This document shows positions 41,601 to 49,566 of a stretch of DNA of 64,000 nt, in pieces. The notes under the pieces were generated by a model. That model saw only the letters and a program-made list of their open reading frames with translations. It did no database searches and was not told the DNA's origin. How positions within the stretch are numbered: the first letter of the stretch is position 1; every line of letters begins with the position of its first letter. Source of the stretch: Streptomyces diastatochromogenes (GTDB taxonomy: Bacteria; Actinomycetota; Actinomycetes; Streptomycetales; Streptomycetaceae); NCBI RefSeq assembly GCF_002242805.1, contig NZ_MCGQ01000048.1, forward strand, positions 62,001 to 126,000, in the 5' to 3' direction. The position numbers and the translations under genes were made by a program.

Positions 41601-43866
41601 CTTCCTCGTACGACGGAGACCCGGCGCGGAAACGCAGGACCCTCAGGGCGTTCACGAGGTCCGCCCGGCTCTCCCGCGGCCCCCTTCCGCGTCGCGTCTG
41701 GACGCGGAGCACGACCGACACCCGTCGGAGCCCGGTCGTCGACTCCGTCACCGCCACGCAGTCGCGCAGCGGGTGCAGCCCCTCATGCTTCTCGGACTGG
41801 TCGAGGACCATGACGAATTCGACCGGGGACCTGGCCGGAACGCCGGCGTCGGGGTCCGCACGCACATCAGCCGTCACGCTGTCCCACGAGAACGCGCCGG
41901 ACTTCCTGATCTTGACGATCACGGGACCACCGCTCGCCTGCCAGAACAGGCCCTGCCCGACAGGCTGCTCCAGCGGCGAGCATCGTTTGAGGACGATGCC
42001 ACGGCTGATGAAATACCGGACGAGATCATCGCTCACGTCACCGACGCTGACCTTCCCCGCCTCCGCGCACACCTCGTCGAAGTACGTGTCCTCCCCCGGC
42101 CAGTAGCCCTGCGGCGCGGGAAGCCTGGACTCCACGTAGCCGATCAGGTGGGCCAGCAGATCCTCGGCGTCACGGCGCACGAGATCCTCGGTGCCCGGAT
42201 CGAGGTGCGCCAGCATCTGCAGCCGTACCAGCGAAGGGACGGTGGGCGTCGCCTCCCCCGCACCGGGGTCTCCCGCTTCCGCGTCGAGGACGGGATCGCC
42301 CGATGGCTCGATCATGCGCCGCACAGCCCGCACAGCCTTCGCGAACGGACGTACCGCCGCGGGCAGTTCTCTGACCACCGCCGGATCATGGAGCACGGCG
42401 CCGATGCCCTGTGGCGCGTACGGGTGGGCGGCGACATGGCGGCTGAAGGCACGCTCGATCTGCCATACGTCATGGGTCGTCAGGTAGCCGCGCAGGTACT
42501 GCTGGGCAGCGGTGTGGAACACGAGCACCGGATCGCCGTCGGGTGCGCGCCGCACCGTGAACAGCCCGCTGGTGAGCAGCTCGGCGAGATCGGCGTACCG
42601 GGCGTCGGGCACCGCCTGGTCACGCAGCACGTAGAGCAGGGGAAGGGGCAGCTCGGCCAGGCTCGAACCGAGGACGGCGAGGCGGACCGCGGGCGTCGGT
42701 GCGGTGTGGACGAAGGCCGCTGCGAGGTGCTCGGGGTCGGTCTGGCGTGCGGGGGCCGTGCCGGTGCGCGTGCGGGGTACGCGGCCGGTGGCGGGGATGA
42801 GTACGGCGTCGCAGCCCCGCGGGTCGGCTCGCATGAGGGTGCTCGCCCAGGCTCCCAGAGAGTGGGGGGTGGCCGACACCACGGGGAGCGCGGCCCAGGG
42901 GCCGAGCAGGTCTGCTCCGTCCGCGTCCGGCTTCAGCCGCGGCGGCAGGTGGTAGCGGAGCCCGCGGTTGTGGTCGCCGGCCTTGCCGCCGGTGACCCGA
43001 ACGGCGGGGAGGTTCAGAGCGGAGCGGCGCCACAGGCGCGGGGGCAGCGGATCGAGCAGCGCCACGGGGATCTGCCCGCCCCAGTCCCGCAGCAGCAGCC
43101 ATGGGCCGGCGGTGTGCCAGCCGCGGGCGGCGCAGTCGGAGACCAGCAGGACGAGCCGCCTGCCCTGGGGTCCGCTGCCGTGGTGGGGCACCCGGTCAGC
43201 GGGTACCGGACGGTCGTGGTGGTCACGGACCTGTGGTTCGCCCTCCCGCCACTCCAGGCTCCAGGTGTGGACGGCGCGGAACCCTCCGAGGCGGCGCAGC
43301 AGCCCGGTGACCGCCCGTGTGGTCTCCTCCCAGACGCTCATGGACAGCGAGGTGTCCACGAGGACGACCGCCTCGAACCAGGGTTCCGGCGCGGGCCGGA
43401 ACAGCGGCACGAGCGGGCCACCGCGCGCGTAGTGCTCCACGGTGGCGTCGATGTCGAGCCGGCGGCGGCCGCCCCTGCGCCACGGCTGCCGGAACGGCTG
43501 GACGGCCCGGCCGACGGCCAGGGCCTCCGGCAGCGGGCTGCCGCGGCCGAGCGTCAGGGGAACGCCGCGGACCGTGGTGGTCGCCCCCGGACTGCGGGCG
43601 GAGACCTGCCGGCTCTCCGCGCCGCGCGGGCCGGGCCGTGCGGCCGACGGCGCGTGCCCCGTGGGGCGAGCCGCCGGATCCGCCTCCGGTGCGGGGGGCG
43701 ATTCCTCGGCCGGCGCGGGGCGCGTCGGCGGTGCGTCCGCGCCGACGGAGCCCGAGGCGGCCAGCCACAGCGCGTCGGCGAGAGTGCGTGCGTCCACCTC
43801 GGGGGGCAGGGCATCGCCGAGCGCCCGCAGGAGGCGGGTCAGAGCGTCAGGCACGGGAGAGTTCAC
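38635..43866 (-). CDS. Giant vWA / HTH / P-loop NTPase / helical-repeat / cyclase-like fusion protein (SAV_2336-like N-terminus)
   Basis: 1743 residues, last gene of a four-gene overlapping operon. In order: disordered Pro/Ala stretch (40-100); vWA-like domain with the MIDAS DTSLS at 171-175; unclassified region (390-720); HTH-like segment (735-800: YEEVARHAAQASPRVLLDPT, FDGREVPADERSFAW) of the sort preceding STAND NTPases; P-loop NTPase with GSSGSGKS at 905-912 and Walker B VIWLDD near 952-957; eight 38-residue helical repeats (about 1252-1535); and a class III nucleotide-cyclase-like domain (1553-1720) with LLADIEGF and DRGDGMVVF supplying both metal-binding Asp positions. The Asn of the usual V-N-x-A-x-R motif is replaced (VVTANRL), so catalysis is uncertain. 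It starts with GTG and overlaps the MoxR gene by 20 nt. Interpreted as the vWA component and switch of a conflict system. Confidence 0.85.
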   Translation of the reverse strand: MNSPVPDALTRLLRALGDALPPEVDARTLADALWLAASGSVGADAPPTRPAPAEESPPAPEADPAARPTGHAPSAARPGPRGAESRQVSARSPGATTTVRGVPLTLGRGSPLPEALAVGRAVQPFRQPWRRGGRRRLDIDATVEHYARGGPLVPLFRPAPEPWFEAVVLVDTSLSMSVWEETTRAVTGLLRRLGGFRAVHTWSLEWREGEPQVRDHHDRPVPADRVPHHGSGPQGRRLVLLVSDCAARGWHTAGPWLLLRDWGGQIPVALLDPLPPRLWRRSALNLPAVRVTGGKAGDHNRGLRYHLPPRLKPDADGADLLGPWAALPVVSATPHSLGAWASTLMRADPRGCDAVLIPATGRVPRTRTGTAPARQTDPEHLAAAFVHTAPTPAVRLAVLGSSLAELPLPLLYVLRDQAVPDARYADLAELLTSGLFTVRRAPDGDPVLVFHTAAQQYLRGYLTTHDVWQIERAFSRHVAAHPYAPQGIGAVLHDPAVVRELPAAVRPFAKAVRAVRRMIEPSGDPVLDAEAGDPGAGEATPTVPSLVRLQMLAHLDPGTEDLVRRDAEDLLAHLIGYVESRLPAPQGYWPGEDTYFDEVCAEAGKVSVGDVSDDLVRYFISRGIVLKRCSPLEQPVGQGLFWQASGGPVIVKIRKSGAFSWDSVTADVRADPDAGVPARSPVEFVMVLDQSEKHEGLHPLRDCVAVTESTTGLRRVSVVLRVQTRRGRGPRESRADLVNALRVLRFRAGSPSYEEVARHAAQASPRVLLDPTTLAGWFDGREVPADERSFAWLTSFLRQRAGIEDGGELSYSLFTLLLYNALQEERREPSGTLAASSGPAPLGVPVTHVRDRTTPGVFPFLIDSEDETAPLSLRPPYVERDYDAELRAAVRAAADGTSGLVMLVGSSGSGKSRSCFEALSFLPSYWRVWQPSSSEDLEAGLSTPGAIRPRTVIWLDDSQRHLLDLTNAHGERVAEELLARLRDPSGGPVLILGTLRHESWHALRSVPPADAPDPHQQARELIDHGTRFLVSAQLSPEELARLRAAAATDPNLAEAVRRAGDALIPFLASGNAQIERYVAAPPAPFALVQAAVDALRCGHGPELPRALLLAAAPGYLSNGQRDLLDDDWMSSALDYLNQGPPGAESLLKHVRPVQGKAAWSCYRLSEYIERFARAARRNVVPPDALWEALAAHASIPDLGAVARTAEAQGDDRRAERFRGLAQRARARDSARADAEFAGFQEEEARTEQIENTARALRSLLQRTNLTQTEASAAVDRALDWLRTDDRTESAQFVLNGLLARGDLSADDAADAVRVALDWLAEHGDTPGAQFVLGRLLERNDLGVAAAHRAVVYALNWLAALGDTQWARYVLRPVLLREDLSRRQVALAVDAALRWWERHGPTSAGEFVLSAALRREDLPPGPRTRFVDAAIGWIRDSGNSDPAKYVLRPLLQRVDLTPEEARAARDLGLRWLRSHGRDHSAQFVLNALLYRRDLTPSEAREAAEHALEWLHTHSAADRSARFVLRPLTWRTDLGADVMAQVEGLQARGDQDGGLILLADIEGFAKDYSQADARRRMHDVFRRVLSDVDPPAQTWDRGDGMVVFLPGQADDTTLCMDLVSRLRAELDDLDWNTPVRLRIALHHGDAVRSPHGLEGHAVVTANRLVDSPALRSALRSAVGSPLAVIMSDAVYGGLRHAPRDVTSAFRAVYVRTKERVLRAWIRVPGYAQPPGVEAWAWRPGDNAAE
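39262..40113 (-). repeat. Eight tandem 38-residue helical repeats within the giant protein
   Basis: The pattern A-x-F/Y-V-L-x-x-L-L-x-R-x-D-L recurs with the aromatic at residues 1292, 1330, 1368, 1406, 1444, 1482 and 1521, with a weaker copy at 1254. Spacing is exactly 38 except the last (39). Each unit continues A-x-x-A-L-D/x-W-L. This is an alpha solenoid that is not the 34-residue TPR period; DNA period 114 bp, copies diverged. Confidence 0.85.
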
Positions 43867-44803
43867 GCACCAGCAGCGCGTGGAGTTCCTCGTACTGCTC
43901 GTTCTGCGGTGCCTGATCGCCGGTGAGCAGGGCCACCGCGTTCAGCAACTGGTCGATGGCGAGGTGCTCGCCCGCCGCGATGCGTTCGGCGAAGTTCACG
44001 ACGAGGTCCTCGCCGGTCTGCGGCACGTCGCCGAGGTGGGCCCGGACGATGTCGTGCAGCAGGTCCGCGGTCAGCGGGGGCATCGTGTAGCGGATGCAGC
44101 GCCGCAGGAACGCCGGCGGGAAGTCCCGTTCGCCGTTGCTGGTCAGGAGGATGAAGGGGAACTGGGTGCAGTACACCCGCCCGTGTTCGACGAGATGTTC
44201 GTCGTGGCTGTCCCACTGGCGGACCATGACGCGGGGCCGCCGGTAGCGCACGAGTTCGGGGATCTCGAACTCCCCGCGTTCCAGCACCTCCAGCAGGTCG
44301 CCGGGGAGATCCAGGTCGCTCTTGTCGATCTCGTCGATGAGCAGCGCACGGGGTCGTTCAGCGGGCAGCAACGCGGTGCCCAGGGGCCCGAGTTGCAGGA
44401 AGGGGGCGATGTCGTCACGGCTGCGGGCACGGCCCGCACGGCCGCCCCCGTGCTGGGTCATCGCCGCGCGCAGGCTCTGCGCGTGGATCCGGCCGAGGGC
44501 GTCGTAGCGGTACAGGGCCTCGGCCAGGGAGCTGCGGGAGGTGATGTGCCAGCGGAGCACCTGCCCGAGGCCCAGTTCGTACGCCACCTGCTCGATCACC
44601 GTGGACTTGCCCGAGCCCGCGGGACCGGTGACGAGGAGCGGGCGGCGCAGGTGCAGGGCCGCGTTGACGGCGTCGACGAGGCCGGGCGGTGGCTGGTACT
44701 GCCGGTGCTGCGCTTTACGGGGAAACTCGCGCCATGGGGGCGGGTCGGCCAGCGGGGTCTTCCGCTGCTCGCCGTCGCCACGGTAGTAGGGCTTCCAGGT
44801 CAC
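43847..44803 (-). CDS. MoxR-type AAA+ ATPase
   Basis: 318 residues. Walker A GPAGSGKS at 60-67, Walker B LLIDEIDK at 154-161, sensor-1 Asn in ILLTSNGERDFPP and Arg residues in FLRRCIR; the C-terminal lid helices follow. MoxR ATPases act with vWA-domain proteins as chaperone-like switches, and the vWA protein here is the next gene. The GTG start overlaps the stop of the caspase gene in a GTGA tetranucleotide, and the 3' end overlaps the giant gene by 20 nt. In vWA-MoxR-VMAP systems this ATPase is thought to arm or release the effector (inference). Confidence 0.9.
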   Translation of the reverse strand: MTWKPYYRGDGEQRKTPLADPPPWREFPRKAQHRQYQPPPGLVDAVNAALHLRRPLLVTGPAGSGKSTVIEQVAYELGLGQVLRWHITSRSSLAEALYRYDALGRIHAQSLRAAMTQHGGGRAGRARSRDDIAPFLQLGPLGTALLPAERPRALLIDEIDKSDLDLPGDLLEVLERGEFEIPELVRYRRPRVMVRQWDSHDEHLVEHGRVYCTQFPFILLTSNGERDFPPAFLRRCIRYTMPPLTADLLHDIVRAHLGDVPQTGEDLVVNFAERIAAGEHLAIDQLLNAVALLTGDQAPQNEQYEELHALLVRELSRA

Positions 44804-46866
44804 ACTTCCTCCTCAAGGCCGGCCACGACGCGATTCTCGAAGGGTCGGCAGAACTCCAGCCACGCCTCGTCGTGCCATACCGCGCGCACCTCGCCGAGGC
44901 AGGTCACGCATCCGGCGTGCTCCCGGGCCCACCGGTGCCGGTAGGCAGGGGCGAAGCCGTTCGGGAGGCTGTGCCAGTGCTGGTCCACCAGCGCGCGCAG
45001 GGTGCCGTCGCCCGCTCGTGCCTCCGGGCGCGGCCACAGGATGATGGGCGCGTAGGGCAGCAGTTCTTCGAGGACGTCCTGCAGTGTCTCGGGATGGTGG
45101 TCGATCCCGACCGCGGTGTCGTACCGCCCGGTCATGAGGCTCTGTTCGAGTCCCTGCCGGTCGCCGAGGACGGTCGCGTCGATCCACTCCACGGGGACGG
45201 CGCCGCAGGCCGTCATCCGGCGCAGGGCCCTGCGGGCGGCGTCGTTCATCTCCGCGTTCTCCTCGGCGGGATCCATCCGGCCGCTCCAGCGGACGACGAC
45301 GGTGCTGTTGACGCCCAGGAGGTGGCGGCCGACCTTCGCCTCCTCGGGATGCCAGCGGGCCAGGAGGTGGACGGGTGCGGCCACGTCCACGTGGACCAGT
45401 TGCTCCGGATCCGGGAGCCGGCCGCGTGCCCAGGCCAGGGCTCTGCCCATCGCCCGGCCCACCCCCGGGCGGTCGGCCGGCTCGCAGCGGAAGCGCTCGT
45501 GCACCGGGAGTTTCTCGCCGCTGCCGACGAGCCAGGCATCGACTTCTTCCGGCCAGTCGGTCAGGGCGCCGGCGAGGCTGAGGACGAGACGCAGTTCTCC
45601 CTGCCGGCGGAGCTGGGCGAACTCGGTGAGAGCGTCGTTGAACGCGGTGACCACACCGTGTTCCTGTGCCCACGGCCGTAACCGCGGGATCACGTCGTCC
45701 GCTTCGGACAGGTGGGCCAGGGCCGCCAGGAGCCGTGCCGGTGCCTGCCACGGGGGTGTGTGGAGCTTTCTTGCCCGCAGGGCCGCGTACTCGACGAGGT
45801 CGCGCAGCAGTTCCGTTCCCTCGGCCTCGTGCGGCAGGCCGGACAGCTGACGCGCTTCCCGGAGCAGGTCGCTGGTGAGGACCTCGGCCAGCACCTTGTT
45901 GAGGAGGGTGACCGTGCGCGCGCACTCGAGGAGCGTGCCCACCATCTCGATCACCCGCGCCTGCCACCGGGAATCGGTCGGGCCCTCGATCCTGCCCTGC
46001 TGTGCGAACCGGTGCAGGTCGTCGAGTTCGCCGAGCGTCAACCGTTCGGGCAGGCGCACGTTCGCACGCCACAGGGTCACGGCCTCTTCGAGGTCCTGTC
46101 GTCCCACCAGCCCCACCACACCGCCTCCGCCGGCGGTTGCGGAGCGCACGTTGCGGGCCAGCCACAGGCCGTCCAGGGCGAAGGGGTCGTTGTCGTACTC
46201 GAATCTCCCGACGACCTGTCCGACGATACGGCCGCGCAGTTCCTCGGTGAGTCTGGTGTCGGCGAACACCATGGCGCCGGCCCCGTTCAGCCCCTCGCGC
46301 AACACGTCGATCAGGGCGAAGGTGAGGCGCATGCCGCGGGCCGCCTGGTCGGACGCGGACGCCGTGAGGACGGACAGCCTGGTCCGGCCGGCCCGCACCC
46401 CGCCGGCGATGCCGCCGGCGTCCGGTGCCGCGCCCGCCGCATGGCAGGTGTCGATGAGGGCGATCACACCTTCGACGCCCGGCTCGTCCGCGGCGACGGC
46501 GAGCAACTGCCGTACGTTCACGGCCGACATGGTGCTCCGGGTCGTGGACTGGGCGACCATGTAGTGGAGGTCGGTCTGCTGGGGCGGGGTGAAACCGTGG
46601 CCGAGCAGCGCCACGACCAGCACGGCGCCGTCCGCCTTGGCCCGCCGGACCGCCTCGTACACGGCCTTGCGCACGTCGTCGGGTTCCAGTGTGTCGCTCA
46701 CCAGGAGGGACCCGTGGTCGCCCGGGCGGGCGGTGCACCCGCCGAGGGCGGGGTCCGTGAGCACCGTGTGCAGGCCCTCGGCGGCCTCCTCCAGGCGCGC
46801 CAGGGTTCCCATGTCCGTGCACTGCGCGCCCACCACCAGTACGTGGCGCCGGGGCTCGCCGGTCAC
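44800..46866 (-). CDS. Caspase-like protease fused to a VMAP-type C-terminal region
   Basis: 688 residues. The N-terminal caspase/metacaspase fold (about 7-235) has the catalytic pair H90 in VALLGHGF and C141 in ALIDTCHA, with the strands before them (HVLVVGAQCTDMGTLARLEE) as expected. A helical middle (250-420) and a C-terminal alpha/beta region (about 420-688: ELRLVLSLAGAL, PVHERF, VVVRW, APIILWPR, and CLGEVRAVWHDEAWLEFCRP) resemble the VMAP-C region of vWA-MoxR associated proteins. The protease would be the effector, kept inactive until the ATPase module fires. GTG at 46866 overlaps the hydrolase stop (GTGA). Family of the N-terminal domain certain; VMAP assignment is by pattern and context. 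Confidence 0.85.
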   Translation of the reverse strand: MTGEPRRHVLVVGAQCTDMGTLARLEEAAEGLHTVLTDPALGGCTARPGDHGSLLVSDTLEPDDVRKAVYEAVRRAKADGAVLVVALLGHGFTPPQQTDLHYMVAQSTTRSTMSAVNVRQLLAVAADEPGVEGVIALIDTCHAAGAAPDAGGIAGGVRAGRTRLSVLTASASDQAARGMRLTFALIDVLREGLNGAGAMVFADTRLTEELRGRIVGQVVGRFEYDNDPFALDGLWLARNVRSATAGGGGVVGLVGRQDLEEAVTLWRANVRLPERLTLGELDDLHRFAQQGRIEGPTDSRWQARVIEMVGTLLECARTVTLLNKVLAEVLTSDLLREARQLSGLPHEAEGTELLRDLVEYAALRARKLHTPPWQAPARLLAALAHLSEADDVIPRLRPWAQEHGVVTAFNDALTEFAQLRRQGELRLVLSLAGALTDWPEEVDAWLVGSGEKLPVHERFRCEPADRPGVGRAMGRALAWARGRLPDPEQLVHVDVAAPVHLLARWHPEEAKVGRHLLGVNSTVVVRWSGRMDPAEENAEMNDAARRALRRMTACGAVPVEWIDATVLGDRQGLEQSLMTGRYDTAVGIDHHPETLQDVLEELLPYAPIILWPRPEARAGDGTLRALVDQHWHSLPNGFAPAYRHRWAREHAGCVTCLGEVRAVWHDEAWLEFCRPFENRVVAGLEEEV

Positions 46867-47843
46867 TTCCGCAGCGCCTCGACAAGCGGACCGGCGACGG
46901 CCGGCTGCCGCAGGTACTTCGTGGCCGTGTGGACCCACAGGCCGTCGGAGTCCACGCGGTCGGTGACCGGGAGGACGCCCGAGGCGTTGGGCAGCATCCA
47001 GTTCTGGATGCGGGGCCGTCCGACCACGACGTCGTCGCGGTCCCAGAAGTTCAGCCACCGCTCGACGCGGTGCGGGGTGCGGGGCGGCTGCGGGACCAGG
47101 CGCTGGAGCACCGCCGCCGCGGTGGCCAGCGGGGAACCCAGGGTCAGCAGCAGCTTGACCTGCCCCGGGTAGTCGCGCAGCGCCTCGAACGCGACCACGC
47201 TACCGAGGGAATGGCTCACCACGACCAGCGGCCGCTCCGGGTCCGTGCCCCGCAGGACCCGCTCCCGGATCCGGGCGTCCAGGGTCCGTCCGGCGCCGTC
47301 GGCCTCGCGCCGGTCCAGGTAGCGCCCGACCTGGGACAGGTGCGACAGCAGCGGCAGGCCGCTCGCCCACTGCGCGCCCTGGCGCAGTACCGGCAGTTGC
47401 AGCACGGTCGTCAGCACCCTGCCCAGGACGCGGATCAACGCTCCGACGCCCTGTGCCTGGTCGTCGAAGCGCGGGAGTTGCGCCCTGGCGTCCTCGATCA
47501 CGGCGGACGCCTGCCTGTCCCCCTGTTCCGCCGCCTGCCGGCCCAGTTCGTCGAGGAGCGTCTCGACGAAGTCCTCCAGGAACTCGGCCTGTTCCTCGTC
47601 GGGTTCCCAGGCTTCCGCGACTTCCGGGCCCTGGGCCTCGGCGTCGGTGAACAGGTCGCTGTAGTTCGCGAAGCGTGCCTCCGCCAGCCAGCCCTGCGTC
47701 AGTCCGGACACGGCGTCGGAATGCCCTGCCCTGCGTGCTCCTTGGGCCAGGGCTTCGAGCCAGGCACGGCGCTCGTCCTCGGTGTCCCGGAGCTTTCCGA
47801 TTCCGTGTACGAAAACAAGCTGAGGAGTGTCCGAACCGCTCAC
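46863..47843 (-). CDS. Alpha/beta hydrolase of the conflict operon
   Basis: 326 residues, first gene of the operon. HGIGKLRD forms the oxyanion loop, the nucleophile is Ser212 in VVVSHSLGSVVAFE (a Ser replaces the first Gly of GxSxG), Asp is probably in NFWDRDDVVVG, and the His is His305 in LWVHTATKYL. The middle insertion (about 80-185) is helical and may cap the active site. Esterase or lipase activity is likely; in an operon with a caspase it could be a second effector attacking lipids or a modifier (inference). The GTG at 47843 has GGGGGCG upstream. No signal peptide, so it acts in the cytoplasm or at the inner membrane. Confidence 0.85.
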   Translation of the reverse strand: MSGSDTPQLVFVHGIGKLRDTEDERRAWLEALAQGARRAGHSDAVSGLTQGWLAEARFANYSDLFTDAEAQGPEVAEAWEPDEEQAEFLEDFVETLLDELGRQAAEQGDRQASAVIEDARAQLPRFDDQAQGVGALIRVLGRVLTTVLQLPVLRQGAQWASGLPLLSHLSQVGRYLDRREADGAGRTLDARIRERVLRGTDPERPLVVVSHSLGSVVAFEALRDYPGQVKLLLTLGSPLATAAAVLQRLVPQPPRTPHRVERWLNFWDRDDVVVGRPRIQNWMLPNASGVLPVTDRVDSDGLWVHTATKYLRQPAVAGPLVEALRK

Positions 47844-47934
47844 TCACGCCCCCGAAGTACTGCCCGTGCGGCCCCGCGCCGCTGCACCGACCGCATGCCG
47901 TGTCGAGCACCGCCACCTGCGTTGCGATGCTCAC

Positions 47935-47951
47935 GGTGAACCTTAGTCACC
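47935..47951 (-). promoter_or_regulatory. Probable promoter/operator of the conflict operon
   Basis: The minus strand has TAAGGT (47940-47945) as a -10, covered by a perfect 5-bp inverted repeat GGTGA / TCACC with a 7-bp spacer (47935-47951). A GTG five bases further would begin a short frame out of phase with the hydrolase; the hydrolase starts about 90 nt downstream. Confidence 0.35.
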
Positions 47952-47994
47952 TCACTCGGCGCGGGGCGGGAAACGGAGAATGTCGCTGGTGCGG

Positions 47995-49449
47995 TCAGGC
48001 TTCCGCAGGCTGACCGTCCGGCACGGGTGCGGGGACGTACTCCTCGCTGATCTCCCGCTCCCCGAACGGCCACACCTTCTCCAGCCGCGCCCAGACGAAG
48101 AAGGCCACGCAGCCGAGGGCGAGCCAGGCCAGGGACCACTCGATGGGGTGGCGGCCGGGGGAGTTCTTGTCGGCGTACCCGTAGATCACGCACCAGCCGG
48201 CGAAGGCGACGATGCTGGGCAGTGGGTAGAGCCACATCCGGTACGGGCGGCGCAGGGTCGGCTGCCGCTTGCGCAGGACGGAGAGCGCGATGATCTGGGC
48301 CAGCGCCTGGACGATCACCATCACCGTGGTGAGCAGCTGGATCAACGTGGCGAGGTCGGTGTGCCGGCCGATCAGGAAGCCGACCGCGGTGATCACGCCC
48401 ATGGTCGCCAGGCCCAGCATCGGGAAGCGGTGCTTCGGGTGCAGCTTCTCGTACGGTCGGAAGAAGACCCGGTCGCGGGCGGCGTCGTAGGGGACGCGGG
48501 AGCCGCCGAGCAGGCCGGTGAAGACCGAGGCGAAGGCCGTGATCAGGATGAGGACGGTCACCGTGTCGGCGGCGCCCCTGCCCCAGGTCTTCTCCAGGAC
48601 CGCCGAGGCGACGGAGGTCGAGGCGATGTCCTTCGGGTCGGTCATGCGCTGCCAGTCGATGACGCCGAGCGTGCCGATCTGCAGGAGCAGGTAGATCGCC
48701 ATGATGCCGAGGATCGAGAAGAGGATGGAGCGCGGCAGGATGCGGCCGGGGTCCTTGATCTCGGCGCCCATGTAGGCGGTGGTGTTGTAGCCGAGGTAGT
48801 CGTAGATGCCGATGGTCAGGCCCGCGGCGAAGCCGAGCCAGAAGTGGTTCGAGGTGAGGTCGAAGGCGTGTGCCGGGTAGGTGAAGGCCCGGTGCGGGCT
48901 GAAGCCCGTGGCCGCGGCGACGATCACCAGGAGGACCGAGGCGATCATCACGGTCCACATCACGGCGGTGATGCGGGCGATGTGCTCGATGCCGCGCCAG
49001 AGCAGGAGGACGACCAGCGCGATGATGCCGAGGCCGATCAGGTCGCCGGAGGTCCGGCCCAGGCCGGGGGCGAGATAGCCCAGGTACTGGACGAAGCCGA
49101 CCACGCCCGTGGACATGATCAGCGGGATGAAGAGCATCGCCGTCCACACGAACAGGAACGGCATCAGCCGGCCGGTGCGGTACTGGAAGGCCTGGCGGAG
49201 GTAGACGTAACTGCCGCCGGAGCCGGGCATGGCGGCGCCCAGTTCGGCCCACACCAGCCCGTCGCAGAGCGCCAGCACGGCGCCCGCGACGAATCCGGTG
49301 ACCGCCTGGGGGCCGCCGAACGCGGCGACCATCAGCGGGATCGTCACGAACGGGCCGATGCCGCACATCTGGCTCATGTTGATGGCCGTGGCCTGGAACA
49401 GGCCGACACGGCGGACGAAGCCACCCGAGGGTGGCGGGCTACCGGACAT
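47995..49449 (-). CDS. APC-family amino acid/polyamine-type permease
   Basis: 484 residues, about twelve to fourteen transmembrane helices. The first helix region FQATAINMSQMCGIGPFVTI carries the unwound GxG-type motif of APC transporters, and the second is QAVTGFVAGAVLALCDGLVW. The C-terminus is short and acidic. Substrate cannot be fixed; an amino acid or amine is usual, and its position opposite a ROK repressor with an exo-glucosaminidase nearby makes an amino sugar an attractive idea (inference). The ATG at 49449 is conventional. A palindromic operator at 49505-49525 sits in the divergent promoter shared with the ROK gene. Confidence 0.9.
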   Translation of the reverse strand: MSGSPPPSGGFVRRVGLFQATAINMSQMCGIGPFVTIPLMVAAFGGPQAVTGFVAGAVLALCDGLVWAELGAAMPGSGGSYVYLRQAFQYRTGRLMPFLFVWTAMLFIPLIMSTGVVGFVQYLGYLAPGLGRTSGDLIGLGIIALVVLLLWRGIEHIARITAVMWTVMIASVLLVIVAAATGFSPHRAFTYPAHAFDLTSNHFWLGFAAGLTIGIYDYLGYNTTAYMGAEIKDPGRILPRSILFSILGIMAIYLLLQIGTLGVIDWQRMTDPKDIASTSVASAVLEKTWGRGAADTVTVLILITAFASVFTGLLGGSRVPYDAARDRVFFRPYEKLHPKHRFPMLGLATMGVITAVGFLIGRHTDLATLIQLLTTVMVIVQALAQIIALSVLRKRQPTLRRPYRMWLYPLPSIVAFAGWCVIYGYADKNSPGRHPIEWSLAWLALGCVAFFVWARLEKVWPFGEREISEEYVPAPVPDGQPAEA

Positions 49450-49504
49450 GGGGGCTCCTGACGCGAGGCAGGGAGGGGTCTGCCGGTGGAGGCTGGATGG
49501 CCGA

Positions 49505-49525
49505 TAAAGTTAAGGAGCCTTACTA
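49505..49525. promoter_or_regulatory. ROK operator between permease and regulator genes
   Basis: A 21-bp element built around TAAGG-AG-CCTTA. Read on the minus strand it matches the element at 50816-50836 at 17 of 21 positions, sharing TAGTAA at one end and TAACTTTA at the other. Confidence 0.7.
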
Positions 49526-49566
49526 GGTACGTCAAGCATGCGTCAGGAATGCGTGAGAATGGTGCG

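Noticed and set aside
40960..43926. Very long open frame (988 codons) opposite the giant vWA gene
   Set aside because: It mirrors the minus-strand gene; its translation is Arg/Gly/Pro-rich low-complexity with no domain, as expected from GC-rich third positions of the real gene.
47200..47934. Frame beginning near the conflict-operon promoter (GTG at 47934)
   Set aside because: Runs out of phase through the hydrolase gene; beyond the first ~30 codons it is antisense-like or shadow. A short leader peptide cannot be excluded but is unsupported.
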